Positions 51,445-60,267 of a DNA stretch of 64,000 bases are shown piece after piece. The position numbers were made by a program, and so were the translations under genes. This DNA is from Bacteroidetes bacterium GWF2_38_335 (GTDB taxonomy: Bacteria; Bacteroidota; Bacteroidia; Bacteroidales; GWF2-38-335). Location: positions 353,548-417,547 of the forward strand of contig MEOH01000002.1 in assembly GCA_001769535.1 (NCBI GenBank). The letters are read 5' to 3'. Position 1 is the first letter of the stretch; every line of letters begins with the position of its first letter. Under the pieces are notes generated by a model, which was given only the letters and a program-made list of their open reading frames with translations, had not been told where the DNA came from and searched no databases.

Positions 51445-54306
51445 TTGATTGTGGAAGATAAAGACTTTATAAGCGTCTATGGCGCCCGGGTGCATAACTT
51501 GCAAAATGTTGATATCCAAATTCCGAGGAATACACTGACAGTGATTACCGGACTTAGTGGCAGTGGTAAATCATCTTTGGCATTCGATACCATTTACAAT
51601 GAAGGCCAGCGAAGATATATTGAAACTTTCTCGGCTTATGCCCGTCAATTCCTCGGCGGAATGGAACGTCCCGATGTTGATGAAATTTCAGGCCTTAGTC
51701 CGGTTATTGCCATTGAACAAAAAACTACCAATAAAAACCCACGGTCAACCGTAGGCACAATCACCGAAATATATGACTTTCTCAGACTTCTATATGCCCG
51801 TGCTTCTATTGCCTATTCACATGTTTCGGGAGAAATGATGGTAAAATATACCGATCAGCAAATTATAGAACTTATTCTCAAACAATACAGCGGAAAGAAA
51901 ATCATTATCCTCTCCCCTATTATCCAGGGCAGAAAAGGCCACTATAAAGAATTGTTCGAACAAATTCGTAAAAAAGGGTTTATAAATCTCCGGATTGACG
52001 GAGAATTGAAAGAGATTGTGCACGGATTGAAAGTTGACCGGTATAAATCACACAACATTGAAATTGTCATTGACAAAATAAAGGCTGATGAAAATGATCT
52101 GAAAAGACTCAGACAATCTGTTGAACTGGCAATGAAACACGGAAAAGGCATTACAATGTTGCTTGATGCCGAAACCGGTGAAGAAAGATACTACAGCCGC
52201 CAACTCATGTGTCCGGTAAGCGGCATTTCATATAATGAACCCGCTCCTCATACCTTTTCATTTAATTCGCCACACGGAGCCTGTCCCCGCTGCAGCGGAC
52301 TGGGTCATGTACGGGAAATTGATCTGGGGAAAATAATACCCGACAACAACATCAGCATCAGTAAAGGAGGCATCGTTCCGCTGGGAAAATATAAATCATC
52401 CCTCATTTTCTGGCAGATTGAAGCAATAGCCGATAAATACGGTTTTAAATTGTCTGACCCTGTAAAAGATATCCCTGAAGATGCACTCAACACCATTCTT
52501 TACGGATCTTCTGAAACTTTTAAGCTCACCAACACACCTCTGGGAAGTTCATCGAACTACTTTATGAGCTTTGAAGGTGTAGTGAATTATATCGAGAAAA
52601 ATCAGTCAGAAAACAAAAACAGTTTATCTGAAAGCTGGAGCGATCAATTTATAAGTAAAGCGGTTTGCCCTGATTGTAAAGGAACCAGATTAAAAATGGA
52701 ATCCCTGCAATTTCGCATCGGTAAAAAAAATATTGCAGAACTTGCCGCTCATGATATTAAAGATCTTTACAACTGGTTTGAAAAAATTGATGACCAACTT
52801 AATGAAAAACAAAAAAAGATTGGTAATGAAATCATCAAGGAAATAAAAACAAGATTGAAGTTTTTAATTGAGGTCGGACTTGAATACATGTGTCTGAACA
52901 GAAACTCAGCCAGTCTTTCGGGAGGCGAAAGCCAGCGCATCAGACTTGCTACCCAGATCGGATCACAGCTTGTAAATGTGCTTTACATCCTTGACGAACC
53001 AAGTATCGGACTCCATCAGCGTGACAACCTGAAACTCATTGAATCTCTTAAAAAACTGCGCGACAATTACAATTCCATTATCGTTGTTGAACATGACAAG
53101 GAAATGATCTGCGCTGCCGATTATATTATTGACATCGGACCAAAAGCGGGAAAACATGGAGGAAAAATAGTTGCAAAAGGCACCCTCAAAGAAATTTTAA
53201 ACTCAGGAACGCTGACTGCAGATTACCTCAATAACCTGAAACAAATTGAAATACCGGCAGAACGCAGACCAGGTAACGGCAAAAAAATATCCTTAAAAGG
53301 ATGTTGCGGCAATAACCTCAAAAATATTTCAGTTGATTTACCACTAGGCAATCTGATTTGTGTCACTGGAGTTTCAGGAAGCGGCAAATCAACTTTAATC
53401 AATGAAACACTGCATCCAATCCTTTCAGCTCATTTCTATAACTCGCTTAAAAAACCACTTGCCTATGGTTCAATTGATGGAATTGACAATATTGACAAAG
53501 TTATTGAAGTTGACCAGTCACCGATAGGACGAACACCGCGTTCAAATCCCGCCACCTATACCGGAGTTTTTGGTGATATAAGAAAGATTTTTGAAATGCT
53601 GCCCGAATCAAAAATCAGGGGATATAAAGCAGGAAGGTTTTCTTTCAATGTCTCAGGCGGAAGATGCGAAACCTGTCAGGGCGCCGGAGTAAAAACCATT
53701 GAAATGAATTTTCTTCCGGATGTATATGTAACTTGTGATTCCTGTAACGGAAAAAGATATAACCGCGAAACTCTGGAAGTAAAATATAAGGGAAAAAATA
53801 TTAATGAAGTTTTAAACCTGACCATTGATCAGGCAGAAGAGTTTTTCATAGCTATTCCATCCATTCATAAGAAAATTTCTGCCTTGAAACAAGTGGGCTT
53901 GGGATATATAACACTCGGACAACAAAGTACAACCCTTTCTGGTGGTGAGGCTCAAAGAATAAAACTTGCCACGGAACTGGCGAAGAAAGACACCGGAAAA
54001 ACACTTTACATTTTTGATGAACCAACCACCGGACTGCATTTCGAGGACATCAGGGTACTGATGAATGTAATAAACAAACTGGTTGATCGTGGAAATTCAG
54101 TCATCATCATAGAACACAATATGGATGTGATTAAACTGGCCGATCATATTATTGATATTGGTCCTGATGGCGGCAGAAACGGTGGACATATCATTGCCAC
54201 AGGCACACCTGAAGAAATTGCTCAAAATACAAAATCATATACCGGAGAATTTTTGAAGAAGGAATTGGCTTTGGGATTGCTTCGCAATAACACGGTTACA
54301 ATATGA
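51445..54306 (+). CDS. uvrA: UvrA excinuclease ABC subunit A
   Basis: 953 residues. Two ABC ATPase modules: Walker A GLSGSGKSSLAFDT near the start and GVSGSGKSTLINET near residue 645. Signature motifs are LSGGESQRIRLA (~490) and LSGGEAQRIKLA (~832), with DEPSIGLHQRD and DEPTTGLHF Walker B regions. Zinc-binding Cys pairs include CPRCSGLG, CPDCKGTR and CETCQGAGVK...CDSCNGKRY. UvrA finds bulky DNA lesions and loads UvrB. The start is uncertain: TTG at 51445 or, more likely, GTG at 51451. There are no further plus-strand genes for 20 bases upstream. The stop (54304-54306) is followed by a duplicated terminator region. Confidence 0.97.
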   Translation: MIVEDKDFISVYGARVHNLQNVDIQIPRNTLTVITGLSGSGKSSLAFDTIYNEGQRRYIETFSAYARQFLGGMERPDVDEISGLSPVIAIEQKTTNKNPRSTVGTITEIYDFLRLLYARASIAYSHVSGEMMVKYTDQQIIELILKQYSGKKIIILSPIIQGRKGHYKELFEQIRKKGFINLRIDGELKEIVHGLKVDRYKSHNIEIVIDKIKADENDLKRLRQSVELAMKHGKGITMLLDAETGEERYYSRQLMCPVSGISYNEPAPHTFSFNSPHGACPRCSGLGHVREIDLGKIIPDNNISISKGGIVPLGKYKSSLIFWQIEAIADKYGFKLSDPVKDIPEDALNTILYGSSETFKLTNTPLGSSSNYFMSFEGVVNYIEKNQSENKNSLSESWSDQFISKAVCPDCKGTRLKMESLQFRIGKKNIAELAAHDIKDLYNWFEKIDDQLNEKQKKIGNEIIKEIKTRLKFLIEVGLEYMCLNRNSASLSGGESQRIRLATQIGSQLVNVLYILDEPSIGLHQRDNLKLIESLKKLRDNYNSIIVVEHDKEMICAADYIIDIGPKAGKHGGKIVAKGTLKEILNSGTLTADYLNNLKQIEIPAERRPGNGKKISLKGCCGNNLKNISVDLPLGNLICVTGVSGSGKSTLINETLHPILSAHFYNSLKKPLAYGSIDGIDNIDKVIEVDQSPIGRTPRSNPATYTGVFGDIRKIFEMLPESKIRGYKAGRFSFNVSGGRCETCQGAGVKTIEMNFLPDVYVTCDSCNGKRYNRETLEVKYKGKNINEVLNLTIDQAEEFFIAIPSIHKKISALKQVGLGYITLGQQSTTLSGGEAQRIKLATELAKKDTGKTLYIFDEPTTGLHFEDIRVLMNVINKLVDRGNSVIIIEHNMDVIKLADHIIDIGPDGGRNGGHIIATGTPEEIAQNTKSYTGEFLKKELALGLLRNNTVTI

Positions 54307-54342
54307 TTCTTCGGCTTTACACGAACACAGCCATACACATTA

Positions 54343-54378
54343 TATAAAAGCCCGCTCGTTTTTGAGCAGGCTTTTATA
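54343..54378 (+). terminator. Terminator of uvrA, first copy
   Basis: Stem tataaaagcccgctc/gagcaggcttttata with one mismatch and loop gtttt, T-rich 3' side. Works on both strands; on the minus strand the mismatch becomes a G-U pair. Confidence 0.85.
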
Positions 54379-54417
54379 TTGGAATCCACTTTTACCGAAA
54401 ATCCTGTATGGTGCAGC

Positions 54418-54534
54418 GTCATTGCAAGAAGCGAGAAATAGCATTATGGTTTACAAATAGGTTTTTGCGACGAAGCAATCTCCTAATAATGTCCATGGGC
54501 TTTATCAGGAGATTGCTTCGTTCCTCGCAATGAC
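54418..54534. repeat. Palindromic repeat element with nested inverted repeats
   Basis: Ends gtcattgc (54418-54425) and gcaatgac (54527-54534) are inverted. Inside is a 15-bp perfect pair, acgaagcaatctcct (54470-54484) with aggagattgcttcgt (54507-54521), with a loop containing ccatgg. The outer and inner sequences (gtcattgcgag / cgaagcaatctc) resemble, from memory, a palindromic repeat found across many bacterial genomes; this needs a database check. Confidence 0.75.
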
Positions 54535-54586
54535 CAGGTTCTAATATGATTCCTCGACCCCCGCATCTCAGCATTCACATTAATAA

Positions 54587-54619
54587 TAAAGCCCGCTCGT
54601 TTTTGAGCAGGCTTTTATA
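54587..54619 (-). terminator. Terminator of the T9SS type A cargo, second copy
   Basis: Same hairpin as at 54343-54378: 32 bases identical (aaagcccgctc...gagcaggcttttata). It lies 94 bases past the minus-strand cargo stop at 54713 and is bidirectional. Confidence 0.82.
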
Positions 54620-54712
54620 CTATGTGTTATTACTAATAGACAATTTTGTTTTACTAACAATTAAACCCAAACAGGTATCTCTCAAAAACCTCCATTCCAC
54701 CATTATGACAAT

Positions 54713-57700
54713 CTACTGCACAATCATCTTAACAACTGTGTTGTGGTCGTTCGCAAGAACACTTACAAAGTAAACGCCGGGTGCAATGGATGAAATATCA
54801 TATCTCTCGTTAATAATTGTAGTTTGTTTATAGGTTTTTTCTGAAATCATGCTTCCGCATACATCGGTGATCCTGACTTCCACATCATATTGTACCGGGC
54901 TTTCATACTTAACACTGAATTCGCCGTTGTTGGGATTAGGATATATGCTTATAATCTGTTTAATTTCATTGCTATTAATCGATACGGGTACATCTACAAA
55001 TACTGAATCTATAAAAGCACATCCGTTAAAATCAACCAAATCCATGTAGTACCAGCCATAGGCATCAATTTCAAAAGTACTTGCTGTTGATGTCAGGGTA
55101 TGATCTGCATTGTACCAGTAGTACGATGAATATGATTCTGTAAGATCAAGTGTGTAAGGGAATGATGCTGTAGTTACAGTATCTCCGCTGTATTCGCCAA
55201 CCGGAATATAATGTATGTATGCACTGGTAACTGTATTGTTCGTTGCAAACATATCTCCTTCGTACTCCATCCAAACATTCACTTCATATTCTCCTATAGC
55301 AGAAAAATCATAAAACTCAGAAAAAACATGACAAACAGAATCTCCTGTAATTACATCATATTCAAGAATTAGTGTATCCAAAACATCTGCTCCGCCTTCA
55401 ACGTTATATCCGATAAAAATGGTATCGCCTGTTGCCAGAGTCTGTCCACCGTTATTGATAACGCACATAGAAATAAGCTCCTCGTCAGAAAAATTACAAC
55501 TTTGTACCTCGGTAGCCGGTGAAAGAATTCCAACATCAACAGAACCAGGATCGGGAGTGAATACCAGATCAAACTCAAAATCCATATTCTGAGGTGGTGC
55601 ATAATTTGATAATATCAGAAAATATGTTCCGGGGGATATTGGCTGTCCTGAAAAAGTTGCTGTCGATCCGGTTGATGTTTTACTTATCACACAGGAGCCT
55701 CCGGCATCGGGACAGCCATTTGTAACAAACATTCCAATCCATCCGATGGATGCTGTCATGGTTCCTGCTAATGTTCCGTTTACCGGGATGGTGAATTCGT
55801 AAACAATGTCATCACCAGTCATAAAGTTACTTGAGCAGGTCATGGTATTGTTGTAATCATCGCCAAAACCTTCAGTTGTTCCGGCTTCACCGTAAACAGG
55901 CAAAGTAAGCGGCAATGGCCAGCTGCAGATTGCACCCTGAGGCATTTCAGCCAGAGTGACATTAACAGTCCAATCGTGGGATGTAACTCCATCCTCAGCA
56001 ATTATTGTATAGGTAACCGTACCTGAAAAATCATTGGCAGTCAATCCTGAAGTTTGGTTTATTCCTCCAATCTCTGCTGTGGCGCCGGTGGATAATGTAA
56101 ATGTTGCAACCAAATTGGTAATATCTGCCTCCCAATCAACTTCGATATCTATTGTTCTTTCAACGGGATCGATGACAGCCGGACCTGTTTGTTCGGGAAA
56201 ACTGTATGAAAGAATTTCAGCTTCAGTGCCAAATGTTCCAAAAATAATCTGAATAAACTCCAATGTACCTAAATCAGTGTTCATCATATCGCAGGCTTGC
56301 AGATCCCACATTCCATTGGGATCACTTCCATCATTGAAATCGGCGAAATCGCCATCGGGAATAAATTCACCATTAAATGGAGCTGCTCCTAAAGAAATAG
56401 CCGTTAAAGCATCCATTTTAAAGGAGGTATACTGTGTACAGGATCCATCAATCACTCCATAATTATCACCACCACCACCATGCTGCTGTGATAACACAAC
56501 GGTAACTCCGTTTGGTGAGGTTAGTGTAAAAACAAGGTCCTGGTCAAAGGTATGGGTTGCAATTAACCTGACTTCCTTCACATATGAGTCGGTACCCAAT
56601 TGAGATCCGCCAACACCATCAACTTCGATAATAAAATCCTCACAGTCACCATCAGGAATATCATAACCCATTTCACAAGCAGAAGGATTGTCAAGAGGCG
56701 GATTTCCCATGGTAAAGGTAAATGGTCCTACCCACGTACTTGTTCCATCAGCATCGCAATCAGATTGCACATAAAAACTGTATGTCATTCCCGGAATAAG
56801 TCCGGTTAAAGAACAAGGAATATCTGTAATGTGACTAACTGAGACACCAGTTCCCAATGTAAATCCTAAAGCACCATACTCCACGTTCCACATGGTAGCA
56901 TCACCTGTTTCAGTCCATGACAATTGAGCCGAAACATCGGTAATATTAAAGGCATTCAAACTAAGAGGTGAAGGACAGGCAGGGGGAACACATGATGAAG
57001 TGAAACTAAAAAATGTTCCGGCATCCGGAGCACCGCCCTGTGGAAAGCTATAAATAATATTTCCGTATGGATCAGTCATATCAAAAATACACTCATTGTC
57101 ATACATCCCTGAAGACCAAACCAATTCGATCAGAGAACCTTCACAAATATTAACAGTAGCATAGTTTGCACCGCCACCTGATACAGTATATGTCCCAAGA
57201 GAAACACCATCCTGCAGAACAGTAATATTTGCACCATTCCAGCTGTTACCTGCATCAGTCATATTCAAATTATAAGTACAAACTTCAGAAGCCGGACAGG
57301 CACCGGTTGTAAAGGTAAACGGACCAGCCCATGTGGATGTTAGTCCGGGCCCACAAACCGCCTGCACATAAAAATCATAGGAAGTAGAGGCTGATAAACC
57401 AGTCAACAGATAGGGATGGTCAGTTGTATTAATCAAAATTCCTCCGCCCAAAGAAAAACCATCATTTCCCCATTCGATATTCCATTCAGTAGCTGTAGAT
57501 CCCCATTGGAGAGTAGCTTGAGTATCGCCGAGGCCAGTTACTCCGAGCAGACTGGGTGTTGGACAGGCAGAACAGTTTGCTGTGCCAATGGTTGCAGTTG
57601 CAGCCGGAGCAGAACCATCTCCCCCGTCAATAAATATTTGCACGTTGTCAGCGTCATAAACTATATACTGATTTTCTTCAGGCCATGATCCGGCGGTATA

Positions 57701-57934
57701 AACTGCAGTAATCACATCACCGGTATTGACATCAAATGAAAAATATTCGGGACCTGCTCCTGAGGCAATAGTTAAACCTGTGAGGACACTTACTCCGTTA
57801 ACCTTTATAGTTAGCGAACTGCCATTCCAACCATCGCCAAAAGTATCATACAATTCAACTCCATATGTACATTGCGATTGAATGTTGCCGATTGAGAATA
57901 AAGTCAGAATCAACAAAAAATAAAGGTTTTTCAT
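54713..57934 (-). CDS. Secreted multidomain T9SS type A cargo with Fn3 and P-domain
   Basis: 1073 residues. Signal peptide ending IQSQ. Then a ~90-residue beta domain (YDTFGDGWNGSSLTIKVNG), fibronectin type III-like domains near ~125-210 and ~325-410 (ATLQWGST..W, GLSASTSYDFYVQAVC), a second GDGWN-type domain in between, and a proprotein-convertase-like P-domain at ~415-570 (MGYDIPDGDCEDF, FDQDLVFTLTSPNG, NGMWDLQACD). A CARDB-like region (~790-880) follows. The C-terminus from ~985 (SIYPNPNNGEFSVK...GVYFVSVLAND) is a T9SS type A sorting domain. The protein lacks a recognised catalytic domain, so it is more likely a binding or structural surface protein than a protease. Confidence 0.87.
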   Translation of the reverse strand: MKNLYFLLILTLFSIGNIQSQCTYGVELYDTFGDGWNGSSLTIKVNGVSVLTGLTIASGAGPEYFSFDVNTGDVITAVYTAGSWPEENQYIVYDADNVQIFIDGGDGSAPAATATIGTANCSACPTPSLLGVTGLGDTQATLQWGSTATEWNIEWGNDGFSLGGGILINTTDHPYLLTGLSASTSYDFYVQAVCGPGLTSTWAGPFTFTTGACPASEVCTYNLNMTDAGNSWNGANITVLQDGVSLGTYTVSGGGANYATVNICEGSLIELVWSSGMYDNECIFDMTDPYGNIIYSFPQGGAPDAGTFFSFTSSCVPPACPSPLSLNAFNITDVSAQLSWTETGDATMWNVEYGALGFTLGTGVSVSHITDIPCSLTGLIPGMTYSFYVQSDCDADGTSTWVGPFTFTMGNPPLDNPSACEMGYDIPDGDCEDFIIEVDGVGGSQLGTDSYVKEVRLIATHTFDQDLVFTLTSPNGVTVVLSQQHGGGGDNYGVIDGSCTQYTSFKMDALTAISLGAAPFNGEFIPDGDFADFNDGSDPNGMWDLQACDMMNTDLGTLEFIQIIFGTFGTEAEILSYSFPEQTGPAVIDPVERTIDIEVDWEADITNLVATFTLSTGATAEIGGINQTSGLTANDFSGTVTYTIIAEDGVTSHDWTVNVTLAEMPQGAICSWPLPLTLPVYGEAGTTEGFGDDYNNTMTCSSNFMTGDDIVYEFTIPVNGTLAGTMTASIGWIGMFVTNGCPDAGGSCVISKTSTGSTATFSGQPISPGTYFLILSNYAPPQNMDFEFDLVFTPDPGSVDVGILSPATEVQSCNFSDEELISMCVINNGGQTLATGDTIFIGYNVEGGADVLDTLILEYDVITGDSVCHVFSEFYDFSAIGEYEVNVWMEYEGDMFATNNTVTSAYIHYIPVGEYSGDTVTTASFPYTLDLTESYSSYYWYNADHTLTSTASTFEIDAYGWYYMDLVDFNGCAFIDSVFVDVPVSINSNEIKQIISIYPNPNNGEFSVKYESPVQYDVEVRITDVCGSMISEKTYKQTTIINERYDISSIAPGVYFVSVLANDHNTVVKMIVQ

Positions 57935-58094
57935 AATGTTTTCCTTTTAAGTGTAATTGTTTTCAGGTACAAGCAGATAAATTTACGCAAAAACAATATT
58001 AAAATCAAGAAAAGTAGCAAAAAAGTTCATTAGCAGACAAAAGGCATAAAAACCCTATTAGGTTTGGAAGCGGACAGATAATGTGAAATAAATT

Positions 58095-58122
58095 AAAAAA
58101 GGGGATTGTTAAAGCAATCCCC
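58095..58122 (-). terminator. Terminator after trxB
   Basis: Stem ggggattg/caatcccc with loop ttaaag, followed on the minus strand by six T. About 90 bases past the trxB stop. Confidence 0.85.
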
Positions 58123-58212
58123 CCTTGAAAATATTTTAAAACTATTACATATTAAACAGACAAATAATTTTATTTTAAAAACAATTTTCAATCAGATTAA
58201 TGGATACATTGA

Positions 58213-59208
58213 TTATCCGATTTCCCCTAAATACCTTTCAGCATCCAGTGCGGCCATGCAGCCTGAACCTGCAGCGGTAATTGCCTGACGGTAGTGAGGA
58301 TCCTGCACATCGCCACAGGCGAAAACACCTTTAACATTGGTTTTTGATGAACCCGGAATGGTTTTAATATAACCGTTTGGATCCGTTTCAATGTAATTTT
58401 GGAAAATATCTGAATTGGGATGATGTCCGATGGCAACAAAAAAACCATCAATAGTAATCTGAACATCTGCTCCGGTTTTTTTATTTGTTAAAATGGCACC
58501 GGTAACTCCCATGTTATCCCCTGTAATTTCTTTAGGCGCATGTTCAAAGAGAACTTCTATATTCTGTGTATTCTTCACTCTTTCCTGCATGGCTTTAGAT
58601 GCACGCATTTCGTCCCTTCTGATAATAAGGTAAACTTTTTTACACAATCCGGCCAGATAGCATGCTTCTTCGGCAGCAGTGTCTCCTCCCCCAACAACAG
58701 CAACATCCTTACCACGGTAAAAGAAACCGTCGCAGGTTGCACAAGCTGATACACCTGAACCTTTAAATTTTTCCTCTGATTCAAGTCCGAGATATTTGGC
58801 AGTAGCTCCTGTGGCAATAATTACTACAGAAGATTCAATGGTTTTTTCATCATCAATTACAACCTTATGCGGATGCCCTGAAAAATCAACAGACGTTGCA
58901 ATCCCAAACCGAATATCAGCACCAAATCTAAGCGCTTGTGCTTTAAGATCTTCCATCATAACCGGACCAGTAACACCTTGTGGGTAACCGGGAAAATTTT
59001 CAACTTCGGTAGTGGTGGTGAGTTGACCTCCGGGTTGCAATCCTTCATATAAAACCGGATTGAGGTTTGCCCGGGCTGCGTAAATTGCCGCAGTGTATCC
59101 GGCTGGACCGGAACCAATAATCAGGCATTTTACTTTTTCAGTGGCTGGATTTGATGAACCAGATTTTTCATTCTCACTTTTATTATCCATTTGTTTAAAA
59201 AAACTCAT
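58213..59208 (-). CDS. trxB: Thioredoxin-disulfide reductase
   Basis: 331 residues. FAD-binding GSGPAGYTAAIYAAR, NADPH-binding VGGGDTAAEEA and the redox motif CATC (Cys156/Cys159), as in low-molecular-weight TrxB. The second FAD motif near the end reads GVFACGDVQDPHYRQAITAAGSG. The enzyme uses NADPH to reduce thioredoxin in the cytoplasm and so supplies thiol-based repair and synthesis. The N-terminus extends ~20 residues beyond E. coli TrxB; an ATG at 59190 would give a shorter start. Terminator follows; single-gene unit. Confidence 0.96.
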   Translation of the reverse strand: MSFFKQMDNKSENEKSGSSNPATEKVKCLIIGSGPAGYTAAIYAARANLNPVLYEGLQPGGQLTTTTEVENFPGYPQGVTGPVMMEDLKAQALRFGADIRFGIATSVDFSGHPHKVVIDDEKTIESSVVIIATGATAKYLGLESEEKFKGSGVSACATCDGFFYRGKDVAVVGGGDTAAEEACYLAGLCKKVYLIIRRDEMRASKAMQERVKNTQNIEVLFEHAPKEITGDNMGVTGAILTNKKTGADVQITIDGFFVAIGHHPNSDIFQNYIETDPNGYIKTIPGSSKTNVKGVFACGDVQDPHYRQAITAAGSGCMAALDAERYLGEIG

Positions 59209-59346
59209 ATCGTTCAGTATTTATATTTTCTGTAAAAATAATTAAAATCAGCAATAGATACTAATGTAAATTATTGAAATAGCTCAGGAAAAAAATTGAT
59301 TTTGCATACGTGATTTTCCTTAATAAACCAATTTATCTGAAATCCA

Positions 59347-60264
59347 CTATTCCATTAATAAAGCCGGAGTAAGGATCACAGTATCAATAAAAGCACCATA
59401 TCCGCCCCAGACACCCAGTCCGCCACCTTTAATATTTGACTGAATGGTTGTTGGAGAGGCAAATGGATTGCCATCAGTGCCTACCTGCTGTTCAATGGTA
59501 TACCAGAAGTTGTAATGAATGGGGTCAATTGAGGACAGTTTAACTATGACAGTATCGCCAAGCCTGAAATAATATGAAGGAGGTTTTACATAGCCGGTAT
59601 CAGATTCGTTTGGTTCCACATCATCAAGATAAGGATTATCGCCATTTTCAAAGGAAAACTCTACATTTCGCCCGTTAAAATACTGATCATCGGTAACAGA
59701 AGTAGAAGGATGGACAAAAAGCTGTTCGTGCCGACTTGGCCCGTTGGTCATTGTAAAAAACCGGTAGCAATTTCCAAGAGTATCCGGATCTTTCGCATAC
59801 ATCCAGATAAAGCCCAATGAATCATTGTACTGTGCTGAATATTCGGGCGAAATTGTTTTCTGAAATTTAATACTGTCAATGGGGACAGGGTTTGGAATAC
59901 GAGTGGTGGCAGTCATGGTTTTTCCATCAGCAATTACAGTAAGATCATAACTTTTGCCAATTTCACCTATAATTCCAAAACCAATATAAATCGGATAAAT
60001 AAACATCAGAGTATCAGTAATAATTCCATCGGTAACAACAACGGTAGCATCGGTAACAAGAAGATTTTCATAAGTATTGGTATCAACCTTATCAAAATAG
60101 GACATATTTCTTGAGATGATCACAATCGGAAACATACCATTTTCAATGGATCCTTCAATAACAATTTTATCCTCAGCATCCGGCAAATCGACAGTAATCT
60201 CTTTCTCACACGAGATCAACACCGTAGTTAAAATAAATAATATATATATAATTTTTTTCTTCAT
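59347..60264 (-). CDS. DUF4249 lipoprotein
   Basis: 305 residues. Lipobox LISCEKE at residue ~19 makes it a lipoprotein, likely on the outer membrane. The DUF4249 pattern is visible: the opening EITVDLPDAEDKIVIEGSIENG and IVIISRNMSYFDKV, then a beta-rich repeat region. DUF4249 proteins are found next to TonB-dependent receptors, and this one starts three bases after the receptor gene stop, so both are made together. The substrate of the pair is unknown. Confidence 0.9.
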   Translation of the reverse strand: MKKKIIYILFILTTVLISCEKEITVDLPDAEDKIVIEGSIENGMFPIVIISRNMSYFDKVDTNTYENLLVTDATVVVTDGIITDTLMFIYPIYIGFGIIGEIGKSYDLTVIADGKTMTATTRIPNPVPIDSIKFQKTISPEYSAQYNDSLGFIWMYAKDPDTLGNCYRFFTMTNGPSRHEQLFVHPSTSVTDDQYFNGRNVEFSFENGDNPYLDDVEPNESDTGYVKPPSYYFRLGDTVIVKLSSIDPIHYNFWYTIEQQVGTDGNPFASPTTIQSNIKGGGLGVWGGYGAFIDTVILTPALLME

Positions 60265-60267
60265 GCA

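Larger units (their letters stand above)
54307..54712. other. Duplicated terminator region around a palindromic repeat element
   Basis: No coding frame is credible in these 406 bases. A block of about 77 bases at ~54300-54378 (with the uvrA stop codon region and a terminator hairpin) is duplicated, diverged in the middle, at ~54543-54619. Between the copies lies an element with nested inverted repeats (54418-54534). The remaining bases up to the T9SS cargo stop (54713) show nothing recognisable. Confidence 0.8.
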
